Assembly: GCA_903901375.1 (NCBI GenBank)
Contig: CAIUQV010000248.1
Span: 1-31,663, forward strand
Source of the DNA: an uncultured Ignavibacteriota bacterium
Lineage (GTDB): Bacteria > Bacteroidota > Ignavibacteria > Tepidaquicellales > Tepidaquicellaceae
Length of the DNA stretch: 31,663 nt
Reading direction: 5' to 3'
Shown here: piece after piece, positions 1 through 5,804 of the stretch
Numbering within the stretch: position 1 is the first letter of the stretch
Layout of the letters: every line of letters starts with the position of its first letter
Position numbers and translations under genes: made by a program
The notes under the pieces: generated by a model
What the model saw: only the letters and a program-made list of their open reading frames with translations
Told to the model about the DNA's origin: nothing
The model's database searches: none

Positions 1-161
1 TGCATATAAATTCCCGGCTCCAGATTCTCATAAGCCAGCCCGATTATCTTTGCATTAAACTCCTGCGAATCGAGCACACCCCTGATAAAAGGAATTCCCG
101 GTCCCGGATTGTCTATATTGTTCAATCCGGTAGTCGCCACCGTTAAGTTTCTTTTATTCAT
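1..161 (-). CDS. ATP-grasp domain protein (carbamoyl-phosphate-synthase-like), N-terminal fragment
   Basis: Only the first 53 residues are present; the gene runs off the left edge. The ATG at 161-159 overlaps the end of the PqqD-family gene by 8 bp, so the two are probably translationally coupled. The fragment begins MNKRNLTVATTGLNNID and contains DNPGPGIPFIRG and IIGLAYENLEPGIY. This matches the N-terminal pre-ATP-grasp region of a group of carbamoyl-phosphate-synthase-like ATP-grasp proteins as I remember them. The ATP-grasp fold itself is outside the window, so activity and substrate cannot be read. Enzymes of this superfamily join a carboxylate to an amine or thiol using ATP. The PqqD-family partner hints at a peptide or carrier-bound substrate, which is inference. 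Confidence 0.6.
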   Translation of the reverse strand, partial: MNKRNLTVATTGLNNIDNPGPGIPFIRGVLDSQEFNAKIIGLAYENLEPGIYM

Positions 162-399
162 TTTCTAAAATGTTAAACGTTTTCAATGCACTGAAATAAT
201 CATCCAGTGATTTCTCCAGTTCGGGTGTCGTCACATCATATTTATCCGAAAGCTTCTTCTTAATCTCTTCCTTCGTAAGATTTTGCTTTATGTATTCTAT
301 AATCTCCACACCAATTGGATTTATGGAGTATGAATCTCCCGTCCCAGCGTCGAATACAAACCCTGTTTCGCTTAAAGCGACTTTTTTGTTTATTTTCAT
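154..399 (-). CDS. PqqD-family protein (peptide-binding chaperone fold)
   Basis: An 81-residue protein. It has the PqqD-like pattern of a short beta-rich start (KVALSETGFVFDAGTGDSYSINP), then a helix beginning NPIGVEIIEYI, then a second helical part with a run of acidic and lysine residues. PqqD-family proteins are winged-helix proteins that bind leader peptides and present them to modifying enzymes; many stand-alone homologues are of unknown role. Here the partner gene is an ATP-grasp enzyme overlapping its 3' end, not a radical SAM protein. Upstream, 19 bp away, is a 34-codon membrane peptide gene. It appears to be the fifth gene of a leftward operon headed by an ECF sigma factor. There is no clear ribosome binding site. 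Family call is fairly sure, function is not. Confidence 0.7.
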   Translation of the reverse strand: MKINKKVALSETGFVFDAGTGDSYSINPIGVEIIEYIKQNLTKEEIKKKLSDKYDVTTPELEKSLDDYFSALKTFNILENE

Positions 400-418
400 A
401 TTATGTTTTATTTATAAA

Positions 419-523
419 CTATTTTGCAAAAAACCCGATTGCCAGAAAAATAATCAGCATTGCTAAAATCACAAAAAAACTTAAATCAATTCTTGAAGGT
501 TTACCCTTGTCACCTGTTTCCAT
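419..523 (-). CDS. 34-residue single-pass membrane peptide
   Basis: A short reading frame with an ATG at 523-521 and TAG at 421-419. It is preceded by an AAAGGA ribosome binding site about 7 nt upstream of the ATG. The product starts METGDKGKPSRIDLS and then has one hydrophobic segment of about 18 residues (FFVILAMLIIFLAIGFF) ending in AK. A charged N-terminus and a single helix suggest a small inner-membrane peptide. It sits 25 bp after the metal-sensor-like gene and 19 bp before the PqqD-family gene, on the same strand. It could be a small membrane regulator. It could also be a precursor handled by the PqqD/ATP-grasp pair, but it has no obvious core peptide rich in Cys, Ser, Thr or Asp. I do not recognise a family. 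Confidence 0.55.
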   Translation of the reverse strand: METGDKGKPSRIDLSFFVILAMLIIFLAIGFFAK

Positions 524-548
524 TTTGATATCCTTTCTGTTTTAAATA

Positions 549-1118
549 TTACCTTTTCGGTGGTGGTCCGTCCTCTGGCGGTTGTCTTTCACCCGGAGGT
601 GGTCTGTCTCCCGGTAATCGTCTGTCTTCTGGTGGCGGTGCATTCAATGGAGGCGGAGACTGTGCCTCTAATCCTCTCACCAGTTCAATTAATATTCTGT
701 CAAATTTTACTTTTTGTTCTTCATTGCAAATTCCCCTCACTTCTTTAAAATGTTCGTAAGTCAGCAGCTCCATTGCCTTATTGTTTTCCGCTAACCTCCC
801 CGCAAACTCTTTCGCCTTTGCATCATCTCCGGTTTTTATACATTCAAACAACCCGTCCTTTAGTTCTTTTGTTTGTTGCGTTATCTTCAGCACCTCTTTG
901 TGGTGTTTCTTTTTCAAAGTATCAAATCTGTTAAGCTGTTCTCCTGTTAATCCCAGTTCATCCGCAAGAAAAGAATTTCTGCCCTCGGGTCTTGGCGGAC
1001 GCACATCCTGCTCAGTCCTTGCCTTTGTATACCACATAAACCCAAGCGTTGCAGTATTTATCAAAACCAACACACCCACTAATATGTATAACGATTTTAT
1101 CTTTATTGATGGATTCAT
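549..1118 (-). CDS. CpxP/ZraP-like periplasmic heavy-metal sensor family protein
   Basis: A 189-residue protein anchored by an N-terminal membrane segment (about residues 8-30, SLYILVGVLVLINTATLGFMW). The following helical domain has LGLTGEQLNRFD near residue 57 and CNEEQKVKFDRIL near residue 132, an arrangement like the paired LTxxQ motifs of the CpxP/Spy/ZraP/CnrX fold. The last 37 or so residues are proline-rich (repeated PPP, PPPE, PPPG). The gene starts 4 bp after the upstream membrane protein and follows an ECF sigma gene. This matches the sigma / anti-sigma / periplasmic sensor order known from cnr-type metal responses. No clear metal-binding His cluster is visible, so a general envelope-stress role is equally possible. 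Confidence 0.7.
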   Translation of the reverse strand: MNPSIKIKSLYILVGVLVLINTATLGFMWYTKARTEQDVRPPRPEGRNSFLADELGLTGEQLNRFDTLKKKHHKEVLKITQQTKELKDGLFECIKTGDDAKAKEFAGRLAENNKAMELLTYEHFKEVRGICNEEQKVKFDRILIELVRGLEAQSPPPLNAPPPEDRRLPGDRPPPGERQPPEDGPPPKR

Positions 1119-1122
1119 CTCT

Positions 1123-1437
1123 TTAATAAATTATGTTGTAACCCGTGTTTATGTTATATTCTTTTGAAATCAATTCTATGCTCTCGCTGTTTACGCTATT
1201 CTTTGAATTGTTTGCATCTTTATAATAATATGCAAGTGTAAGCACATTCAGCAGCACAATAATCAGAAGCGCAACCACATAATTCACCCTCAAAATCGGC
1301 AGCCTCTCGTTTGCTTCCTCTTCTATTCTTGCCTGTACACGCTGAAACATATAAGGGCTTGCTTTCATCTTTTGCAATCCCTCAATGCTATTCATCGTCT
1401 TTATAATTTCCTCTTCTATTTTTTCTCTCTTTTCCAT
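1123..1437 (-). CDS. Small single-pass membrane protein, putative anti-sigma factor
   Basis: A 104-residue protein if started at the ATG at 1437-1435; a TTG at 1491 would add 18 residues and overlap the sigma gene by 14 bp. The cytoplasmic N-terminus (about residues 1-47, with MKASPYMFQRVQARIEEEAN) is charged and probably helical. One membrane helix follows (about 51-70, VNYVVALLIIVLLNVLTLAYYY), then a short external tail. It lacks the His-x3-Cys-x2-Cys zinc anti-sigma motif. The anti-sigma role is inferred from gene order (directly after the ECF sigma gene, 40 bp gap) and membrane topology, not from a recognised domain. Confidence 0.55.
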   Translation of the reverse strand: MEKREKIEEEIIKTMNSIEGLQKMKASPYMFQRVQARIEEEANERLPILRVNYVVALLIIVLLNVLTLAYYYKDANNSKNSVNSESIELISKEYNINTGYNIIY

Positions 1438-1477
1438 TCTTATATTATTAGATGACACATTTCTAAAAAACTTGCGG

Positions 1478-2044
1478 TTAAATTTTATCAAAATAATAAT
1501 CTTCTAAATATTTCTTCAGATTTGCCCTCGCCCTGAACAAAAGCGACTCCACCGACGAAATACTCATCTTCATAATTTCACTAATCTCTTTGTATGAAAG
1601 CTCCTCAATCTTACTAAGTGTAAAAGCGGTCCTTTGGTTTTCTGGCAGTTTCGAAATAGCTTTAAACAAAACTTTAGCCCGCTCCTTATTCTCCAGCTTC
1701 ACACCGGGATGTTCAAAATCAGGAAGCTGAACCTCTTCAGAATCCGAAAAAATAGAAGTGATAAACCCAAACCTTTTTTTCCTGCTCCTTTTCCTGATAA
1801 GCTCCAGACACTTGTTCACCGCTATCCTGTAAAGCCACGTATTTAATGATGAATCTTCCCTGAAATCAGAAATCGAATTAAAAACCTCTACAAAAACATC
1901 CTGCGTCAAATCTTCCGCATCTTCCGCGTTTTGAATCATGCCCACAACAATATTAAAAATACGGTCCTTGTAAAGTTCAACTAACTCTTCAAACGAGTCC
2001 TTATCCCTTTTCTTCAAACCGCTTATTAAAATATTCTCTTCCAA
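1478..2044 (-). CDS. ECF-family RNA polymerase sigma factor
   Basis: A 188-residue sigma-70 family protein of the extracytoplasmic-function type. Region 2 spans about residues 15-90, with AEDAEDLTQDVFVEVF and SLNTWLYRIAVNKCLELIRK. Region 4 spans about 125-180, with LPENQRTAFTLSKIEELSYK and ISSVESLLFRARANLKK. The start is a TTG at 2044-2042: an in-frame TGA lies only four codons upstream and the next ATG would remove part of region 2. The gene heads a tight leftward run with a membrane protein, a CpxP-like sensor, a 34-residue peptide and PqqD and ATP-grasp genes. It probably directs transcription in response to envelope or metal stress sensed by its neighbours. A sigma-54-like element lies upstream. 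Confidence 0.88.
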   Translation of the reverse strand: MEENILISGLKKRDKDSFEELVELYKDRIFNIVVGMIQNAEDAEDLTQDVFVEVFNSISDFREDSSLNTWLYRIAVNKCLELIRKRSRKKRFGFITSIFSDSEEVQLPDFEHPGVKLENKERAKVLFKAISKLPENQRTAFTLSKIEELSYKEISEIMKMSISSVESLLFRARANLKKYLEDYYFDKI

Positions 2045-2089
2045 GCTATATATTCATAAATTTTCTTACCACCATTCCATTGATTAATT

Positions 2090-2105
2090 AACAATTAACG
2101 TGCCA
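2090..2105 (-). promoter_or_regulatory. Sigma-54-like promoter element upstream of the ECF sigma operon (weak)
   Basis: On the minus strand the sequence reads TGGCAC, five bases, then TTGTT. The -24 element matches the sigma-54 consensus exactly. The -12 element has GT where GC is expected, with the canonical 10 bases between the dinucleotides. The predicted start would lie near 2079, about 35 nt ahead of the TTG start of the sigma gene. The mismatch at a critical base keeps confidence modest. Confidence 0.35.
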
Positions 2106-2250
2106 TAATAACGTGTGATAATTACATAAAAACTGCTTTAAATCTCAAATTTATTCAAAAAAGTATCAAATTTTGGTAATCCCTTCGGCAAAATCGTCGA
2201 ATTTCATACACCCGATAACCCCAAAAATCCTACTAAACACAGTTTTCCTT

Positions 2251-2267
2251 CTGGCACAGCAATTGCT
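2251..2267 (+). promoter_or_regulatory. Sigma-54 (RpoN) -24/-12 promoter of the secreted Cys/Gly/Asn-rich protein
   Basis: The sequence CTGGCACAGCAATTGCT matches the sigma-54 consensus (TGGCAC, N5, TTGCW) at all core positions. GG at 2253-2254 and GC at 2265-2266 are separated by exactly 10 bases. It is in non-coding DNA and would place transcription start near 2278, about 54 nt ahead of the ATG at 2332. Sigma-54 promoters need an enhancer-binding activator; none is encoded in this window. A TATAAT lies at 2269-2274 immediately after, but without a convincing -35 element. Confidence 0.65.
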
Positions 2268-2331
2268 CTATAATGAATATGAAATTAAACATTGAAACAT
2301 TTAAATAAAATATAAAATCAGGAGTAAACAA

Positions 2332-3015
2332 ATGAAACTTAAACTAAACTTAGCTATCCTGCTCATCCTCTTGTCAGGCATCACATTCGCACAGCGAAAC
2401 ACCATCGATAAATTCACACCCGTCACCATCACCGGAAACATCACCGAAGTAAGCCACCCCATCGCAAACTTCAAATCCGAAGACGGAACAGTTTATCAAA
2501 TCCATATGGGACCATACTGGTACTGGCTTGATAACGGATACAAACTTAATAACGAAACCGCTACAATAACCGGCGAAGTCAAAACCGTAAACGGTGTCAA
2601 CGAACTATATCCCGTAGAAGTATCACAAAACAGTACAACTATAAAACTCACTGACGAAAAAGGCATCCCGCTCTGGGCAAACGGAAACGGACGTGGCTGG
2701 AACAACAGCGGAAATCGTGGCTGGGGCTGGAACAACACCACCTGCAAATACGACTCCGTAAAATGTGCAAACTGCACAAACCCGGGCTCCTGTTGCAACG
2801 GCACAGGATGCAAATATGGAAAAGGCAACGGCAACGGTAACGGAAACTGCTGGAGAAACGGCAACGGAAAAGGCAACAATGGCAACGGAAACTGCTGGAG
2901 AAACAGCGGCAACAACAACAATAGCAACAACGGCAACGGAAACTGCTGGAGAAACGGCAACGGAAATGGAAACGGTCGCGGCTGGAACCAGAACTGCCCA
3001 AACAGAACAAAATGA
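2332..3015 (+). CDS. Secreted protein with OB-like domain and Cys/Gly/Asn-rich repeat tail
   Basis: A 227-residue protein with a signal peptide (residues 1-20, cleavage likely after TFA) and a good ribosome binding site (GGAG at 2321-2324). Residues 28-115 look like a small beta-barrel: TITGNITEV, FKSEDGTVYQIHMGPYWYW, ATITGEVKTVNG, then LTDEKGIPLW. I recall the GPxWY and LxDExGxPLW motifs from exported proteins of Geobacter-like bacteria; no function is established there to my knowledge. From residue 116 it is low complexity. Residues 138-160 hold six Cys, then CWRN occurs three times (173, 188, 205) in NGNGNCWRN units, plus Cys222. Ten Cys in all suggest metal binding or disulfide cross-linking. 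The gene is divergent from the sigma / metal-sensor operon and has a sigma-54 promoter. Confidence 0.75.
   Translation: MKLKLNLAILLILLSGITFAQRNTIDKFTPVTITGNITEVSHPIANFKSEDGTVYQIHMGPYWYWLDNGYKLNNETATITGEVKTVNGVNELYPVEVSQNSTTIKLTDEKGIPLWANGNGRGWNNSGNRGWGWNNTTCKYDSVKCANCTNPGSCCNGTGCKYGKGNGNGNGNCWRNGNGKGNNGNGNCWRNSGNNNNSNNGNGNCWRNGNGNGNGRGWNQNCPNRTK
2841..2955 (+). repeat. Three in-frame copies of a 19-bp repeat encoding the CWRN units
   Basis: The 19-mer CGGAAACTGCTGGAGAAAC occurs exactly at 2841-2859, 2886-2904 and 2937-2955. The spacings are 45 and 51 bp, both multiples of three, and the copies are separated by GGCAAC-rich DNA. The identity at the DNA level suggests recent internal duplication, and the number of copies may vary between strains. 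Confidence 0.8.
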
Positions 3016-3045
3016 TTTCCTTAATTTAGTATAATTTCCCTCATC

Positions 3046-3077
3046 AAAAAGAGGTGCCCCTCCCTGCACCTCTTTTT
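3046..3077. terminator. Bidirectional rho-independent terminator
   Basis: A perfect 12-bp inverted repeat (AAAAAGAGGTGC at 3046-3057 and GCACCTCTTTTT at 3066-3077) encloses an 8-nt C-rich loop. T-runs are present on both strands. It lies between the secreted-protein gene (plus) and the convergent RNase H gene (minus), and can end both transcripts. Confidence 0.85.
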
Positions 3078-3200
3078 CTATGTTAATTTGCCACTTATTA
3101 TCTTAATATTTATCTTCATTTGCATTCCACATGCGTTTCACATACAATTTAGATGTGTTTTAAAAGGTATAATAAAAGACATTAGATTGTATAAAAGTAA

Positions 3201-3893
3201 TCATTTCCCCTTCCCCTCTATCACGCTCTTCGCAAGCCTGTCCACCTTCTCATTCCAGTAAACTCCCGTATGACTGCTAATCTTCACCCACTCTATCTTT
3301 ATCGTCTGCTTCTTCATAAAATCCCTGTAATACTTCGTCGAAAGTATATTCGCCTTCCACTGCCCCAGCGCCCAGTACTTCAAACCATTATAATCATAAT
3401 ACAAACGAATCTCTCCAATACCCTCAGCATTGCAAAACTTCACCGCCTCTATCACCGCCTTAATCTCTCCCGTTATCTGCCGCGAACTCTTTATCCTCTC
3501 CGTATTCACCAGCCCCGAAATCTCCTTCAACACCTTCCCGTCCTTCCTCACAATCGCCGCATACGAAGTCAGCTCATTAAAACACGAACCATCCACATCC
3601 ACCTCAAAACCTTTATTTATATAAGTACCATCTGTATTTTCTTCTGCGAAACCAAGCTCAAGAATTCTCTTCAGCTCCTTTGCCGCCGCCTTATCCTTAA
3701 TCTCCTGATAAGTCACTTTAAAAGTACTCTTCTTCGGGCTGTAAAATAAACTTATACCTCCCAGCCCTTCCAGCTCCACCCTCACCGAATAATCCCTGAA
3801 CGAATCATCATCCACCGTCGCCCTGTAGCCTGCAAGCAGCAGCCTCTCCACCAGCACCCACGCCCTTTCCTCTAACTCTTTTCTGTATTTCAT
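3201..3893 (-). CDS. RNase HI-family protein with an unrecognised N-terminal domain
   Basis: A 230-residue protein. The C-terminal half (about 95-225) is an RNase HI fold, which cuts the RNA strand of RNA-DNA hybrids. The four acidic residues are in place: D101 in VDVDGS, E143 in TGEIKAVIEA, D167 in YYDYNG and D218 in NEKVDRLAK. The catalytic-loop His is H208 in SSHTGVYWNE. The first 90 or so residues form a separate domain (SISLFYSPKK-like strand, then TYQEIKDKAAAKELKRIL helix). It does not resemble the viroplasmin domain often fused to RNase H, and I cannot name it. It may help grip the hybrid. Monocistronic, converging on the terminator near 3060. Confidence 0.82.
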   Translation of the reverse strand: MKYRKELEERAWVLVERLLLAGYRATVDDDSFRDYSVRVELEGLGGISLFYSPKKSTFKVTYQEIKDKAAAKELKRILELGFAEENTDGTYINKGFEVDVDGSCFNELTSYAAIVRKDGKVLKEISGLVNTERIKSSRQITGEIKAVIEAVKFCNAEGIGEIRLYYDYNGLKYWALGQWKANILSTKYYRDFMKKQTIKIEWVKISSHTGVYWNEKVDRLAKSVIEGKGK

Positions 3894-3993
3894 GCACCCA
3901 AATTAACAATAAATCCCGAAACTTAAACCCTATTTAAACTGTATCAACCGCAATAATTTCATAAGGAATTACTTCTTAAAATTACTTATTCAA

Positions 3994-4009
3994 ATATTCA
4001 ATTGAATAT
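3994..4009. promoter_or_regulatory. 16-bp perfect palindrome upstream of the lipoprotein-sucD operon
   Basis: ATATTCAATTGAATAT is a perfect palindrome centred 61 bp before the lipoprotein ATG. Just upstream, AATTACTT occurs twice (in GGAATTACTT and AAAATTACTT). Such a symmetric site in a spacer is a candidate operator for a dimeric regulator, but its AT-rich makeup makes chance occurrence possible. Confidence 0.35.
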
Positions 4010-4062
4010 GAAAAGCAAATAGATTATTTTGAAATTAACTTTATATAAAAAATTTGAAAACA

Positions 4063-4761
4063 ATGAAACGGACAACAAATTTAATCGCCGGAGTAATTCT
4101 TGTTCTATTAGTTTTATCCATCTCATCGTGTAATAAAAAAGAGGAACAACAAAATGTTCTTGAACAAAAAGAACAGTATTCAAACAAAGAAAAGGAGTTA
4201 AAAGACAAAGAGGATTTCCTGAAAATCAAAGAAGAGCAGCTAAAGCAGTGGGAAGAAAGACTTAAAAAAGCCGACTCCACACTCCTTGCCTCTGGCAAAG
4301 ATTCCGAAAAACTCTCGAAAGATTCTGTCTTAACCTCTAAAGACTCTGCAAAGTTAAAAGAGAAAGCACTCAAAGAAAAGAAAATGGAAGAAAAGGAAAA
4401 AGAGCTCAACAAAAGACTCGACAATCCTAAAATTGCCGTTAACGATTATCTTGAGTACATTCAAAGAGGTGTTGGCGACAGCAAAACCTTTGACGCTAAC
4501 ATGAAAAAAGCAAGTGAAGTCTGGGAAAACCGCACTTCAGACAGCTTCAAAAAGAATTATAAAAACGTAAAGAAATTTACAGTAGTCGAAGAGCCCAAAG
4601 TACTTTCGCAAAAAGGCGGAAACGCTTCTGTAAAAGTTAAAGTCAAACAATCTATGGTTGGCGCAGACGGAAAAGAAACCGAAAAGGAAAGCGTAATCAC
4701 CTACAACCTTATTGCTGACAAAAACGGTAAATGGAAAATCAAAAGCAACTTAGTTAAATAA
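4063..4761 (+). CDS. Lipoprotein with coiled coil and C-terminal NTF2-like (DUF4878-like) domain
   Basis: A 232-residue protein from the ATG at 4063; an in-frame TTG three codons earlier is less likely. It has a lipoprotein signal with the lipobox ISSC, lipidated at Cys23. Residues about 30-120 are very rich in Lys and Glu with heptad-like spacing (KEKELKDKEDFLKIKEEQLK), so probably a coiled coil or spacer. The end, about 125-232, runs NDYLEYIQRG, FDANMKKASEVW, KFTVVEEPKVLSQKGGNASV, and closes with LIADKNGKWKIKS. That layout resembles NTF2-like DUF4878 lipoproteins. Its role is unknown. It lies 17 bp ahead of sucD and may share its transcript. Confidence 0.65.
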   Translation: MKRTTNLIAGVILVLLVLSISSCNKKEEQQNVLEQKEQYSNKEKELKDKEDFLKIKEEQLKQWEERLKKADSTLLASGKDSEKLSKDSVLTSKDSAKLKEKALKEKKMEEKEKELNKRLDNPKIAVNDYLEYIQRGVGDSKTFDANMKKASEVWENRTSDSFKKNYKNVKKFTVVEEPKVLSQKGGNASVKVKVKQSMVGADGKETEKESVITYNLIADKNGKWKIKSNLVK

Positions 4762-4778
4762 GAATAAATTAAAACAAC

Positions 4779-5804
4779 ATGAGCATATTAGTAAATAAAA
4801 AATCGAGAGTTCTCGTTCAGGGTATAACCGGTTCCGAAGGAACATTCCATGCAACACAAATGATAGAATACGGCACTAACGTCGTAGCCGGCGTAACTCC
4901 AAACAAAGGCGGTACATTCTTCAACAATTCAGTTCCTATCTTCAATACAGCAAAAGAAGCAGTCGAAGCTACAAAAGCAAACGTATCCGTAATCTTCGTA
5001 CCCGCCGGCTTTGCCGCAGACGCAGTTATTGAAGCAGTCTCCGCAGGTATAGACCTTGTCGTTTGCATCACAGAAGGAATTCCTGCAAAAGATATGGTAA
5101 ACGTCTACGACCACGTTCAGAACTTAAACCGCAACGGACGTAATGTCAGATTCATCGGACCAAACTGTCCCGGAATTATCAGCCCCGGCGAATGCAAAAT
5201 CGGTATCATGCCCGGCTTTATCCACAAAAAGGGAAAAGTTGGTGTCATCTCAAGAAGCGGAACACTAACCTACGAAGCAGTTGACCAGTTAACAAAACTC
5301 GGTATCGGCCAGTCAACATGTATTGGCATAGGCGGCGACCCTGTAATCGGAACAAGATTTATCGATGCAATAAAATTATTCAATGAAGATAAAGACACCG
5401 ACGCAATCGTAATGATAGGTGAAATCGGTGGTAATGCAGAAGAAGAAGCCGCATACTTTATAAAGAAGTATGTCAAAAAACCTGTTGTAGGATTCATCGC
5501 AGGCAGAACTGCTCCTCCGGGAAGAAGAATGGGACACGCAGGTGCAATCATTGCCGGCGGCAAAGGAACCGCCGCAGAAAAAATGGCAGTTATGAAAGAG
5601 TGCGGTATTCTTGTTGTTGAATCTCCTGCCGACATCGGTAAAACAATGCAGGCAGCACTTGAGAAATTAAAAACAAAGAAATTAAAAGCTAAAAAAGATA
5701 AGAAGATTATAAAGAAGGCAAAGAAAGATACAAAGAAAGAAAGCAAGAAAGTACATAAGGCATTAAAGAAAGCCGCTAAGAAAGTTATTAAAAAGAAGAA
5801 GTAA
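4779..5804 (+). CDS. sucD: Succinate-CoA ligase (ADP/GDP-forming) alpha subunit with lysine-rich tail
   Basis: Catalyses, with the beta subunit, the reversible conversion of succinyl-CoA to succinate with nucleotide triphosphate formation in the TCA cycle. Residues 1-295 are a complete SucD: CoA-binding start VLVQGITGSEGTFHATQM, then FIGPNCPGIISPGECKIGIM, GVISRSGTLTYEA, and the phospho-histidine His253 in GRTAPPGRRMGHAGAII. Residues 296-341 are an extra tail with 26 lysines in 46 residues, absent from ordinary SucD of about 290 residues. The beta subunit gene sucC is not in the window. The downstream folB gene begins directly after the stop codon. Confidence 0.95.
   Translation: MSILVNKKSRVLVQGITGSEGTFHATQMIEYGTNVVAGVTPNKGGTFFNNSVPIFNTAKEAVEATKANVSVIFVPAGFAADAVIEAVSAGIDLVVCITEGIPAKDMVNVYDHVQNLNRNGRNVRFIGPNCPGIISPGECKIGIMPGFIHKKGKVGVISRSGTLTYEAVDQLTKLGIGQSTCIGIGGDPVIGTRFIDAIKLFNEDKDTDAIVMIGEIGGNAEEEAAYFIKKYVKKPVVGFIAGRTAPPGRRMGHAGAIIAGGKGTAAEKMAVMKECGILVVESPADIGKTMQAALEKLKTKKLKAKKDKKIIKKAKKDTKKESKKVHKALKKAAKKVIKKKK

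Noticed and set aside
2273..2308. An 11-codon frame ahead of the secreted-protein gene, a possible leader peptide
   Set aside because: Its ATG lies upstream of the transcription start predicted from the sigma-54 promoter, and it has no ribosome binding site.
2496..3069. Long minus-strand open frames opposite the secreted repeat protein
   Set aside because: They are low-complexity mirror frames of the Gly/Asn repeat region (Leu/Pro, Ser/Cys or Val/Ala runs) with no domain; the plus-strand frame has a signal peptide and ribosome binding site.
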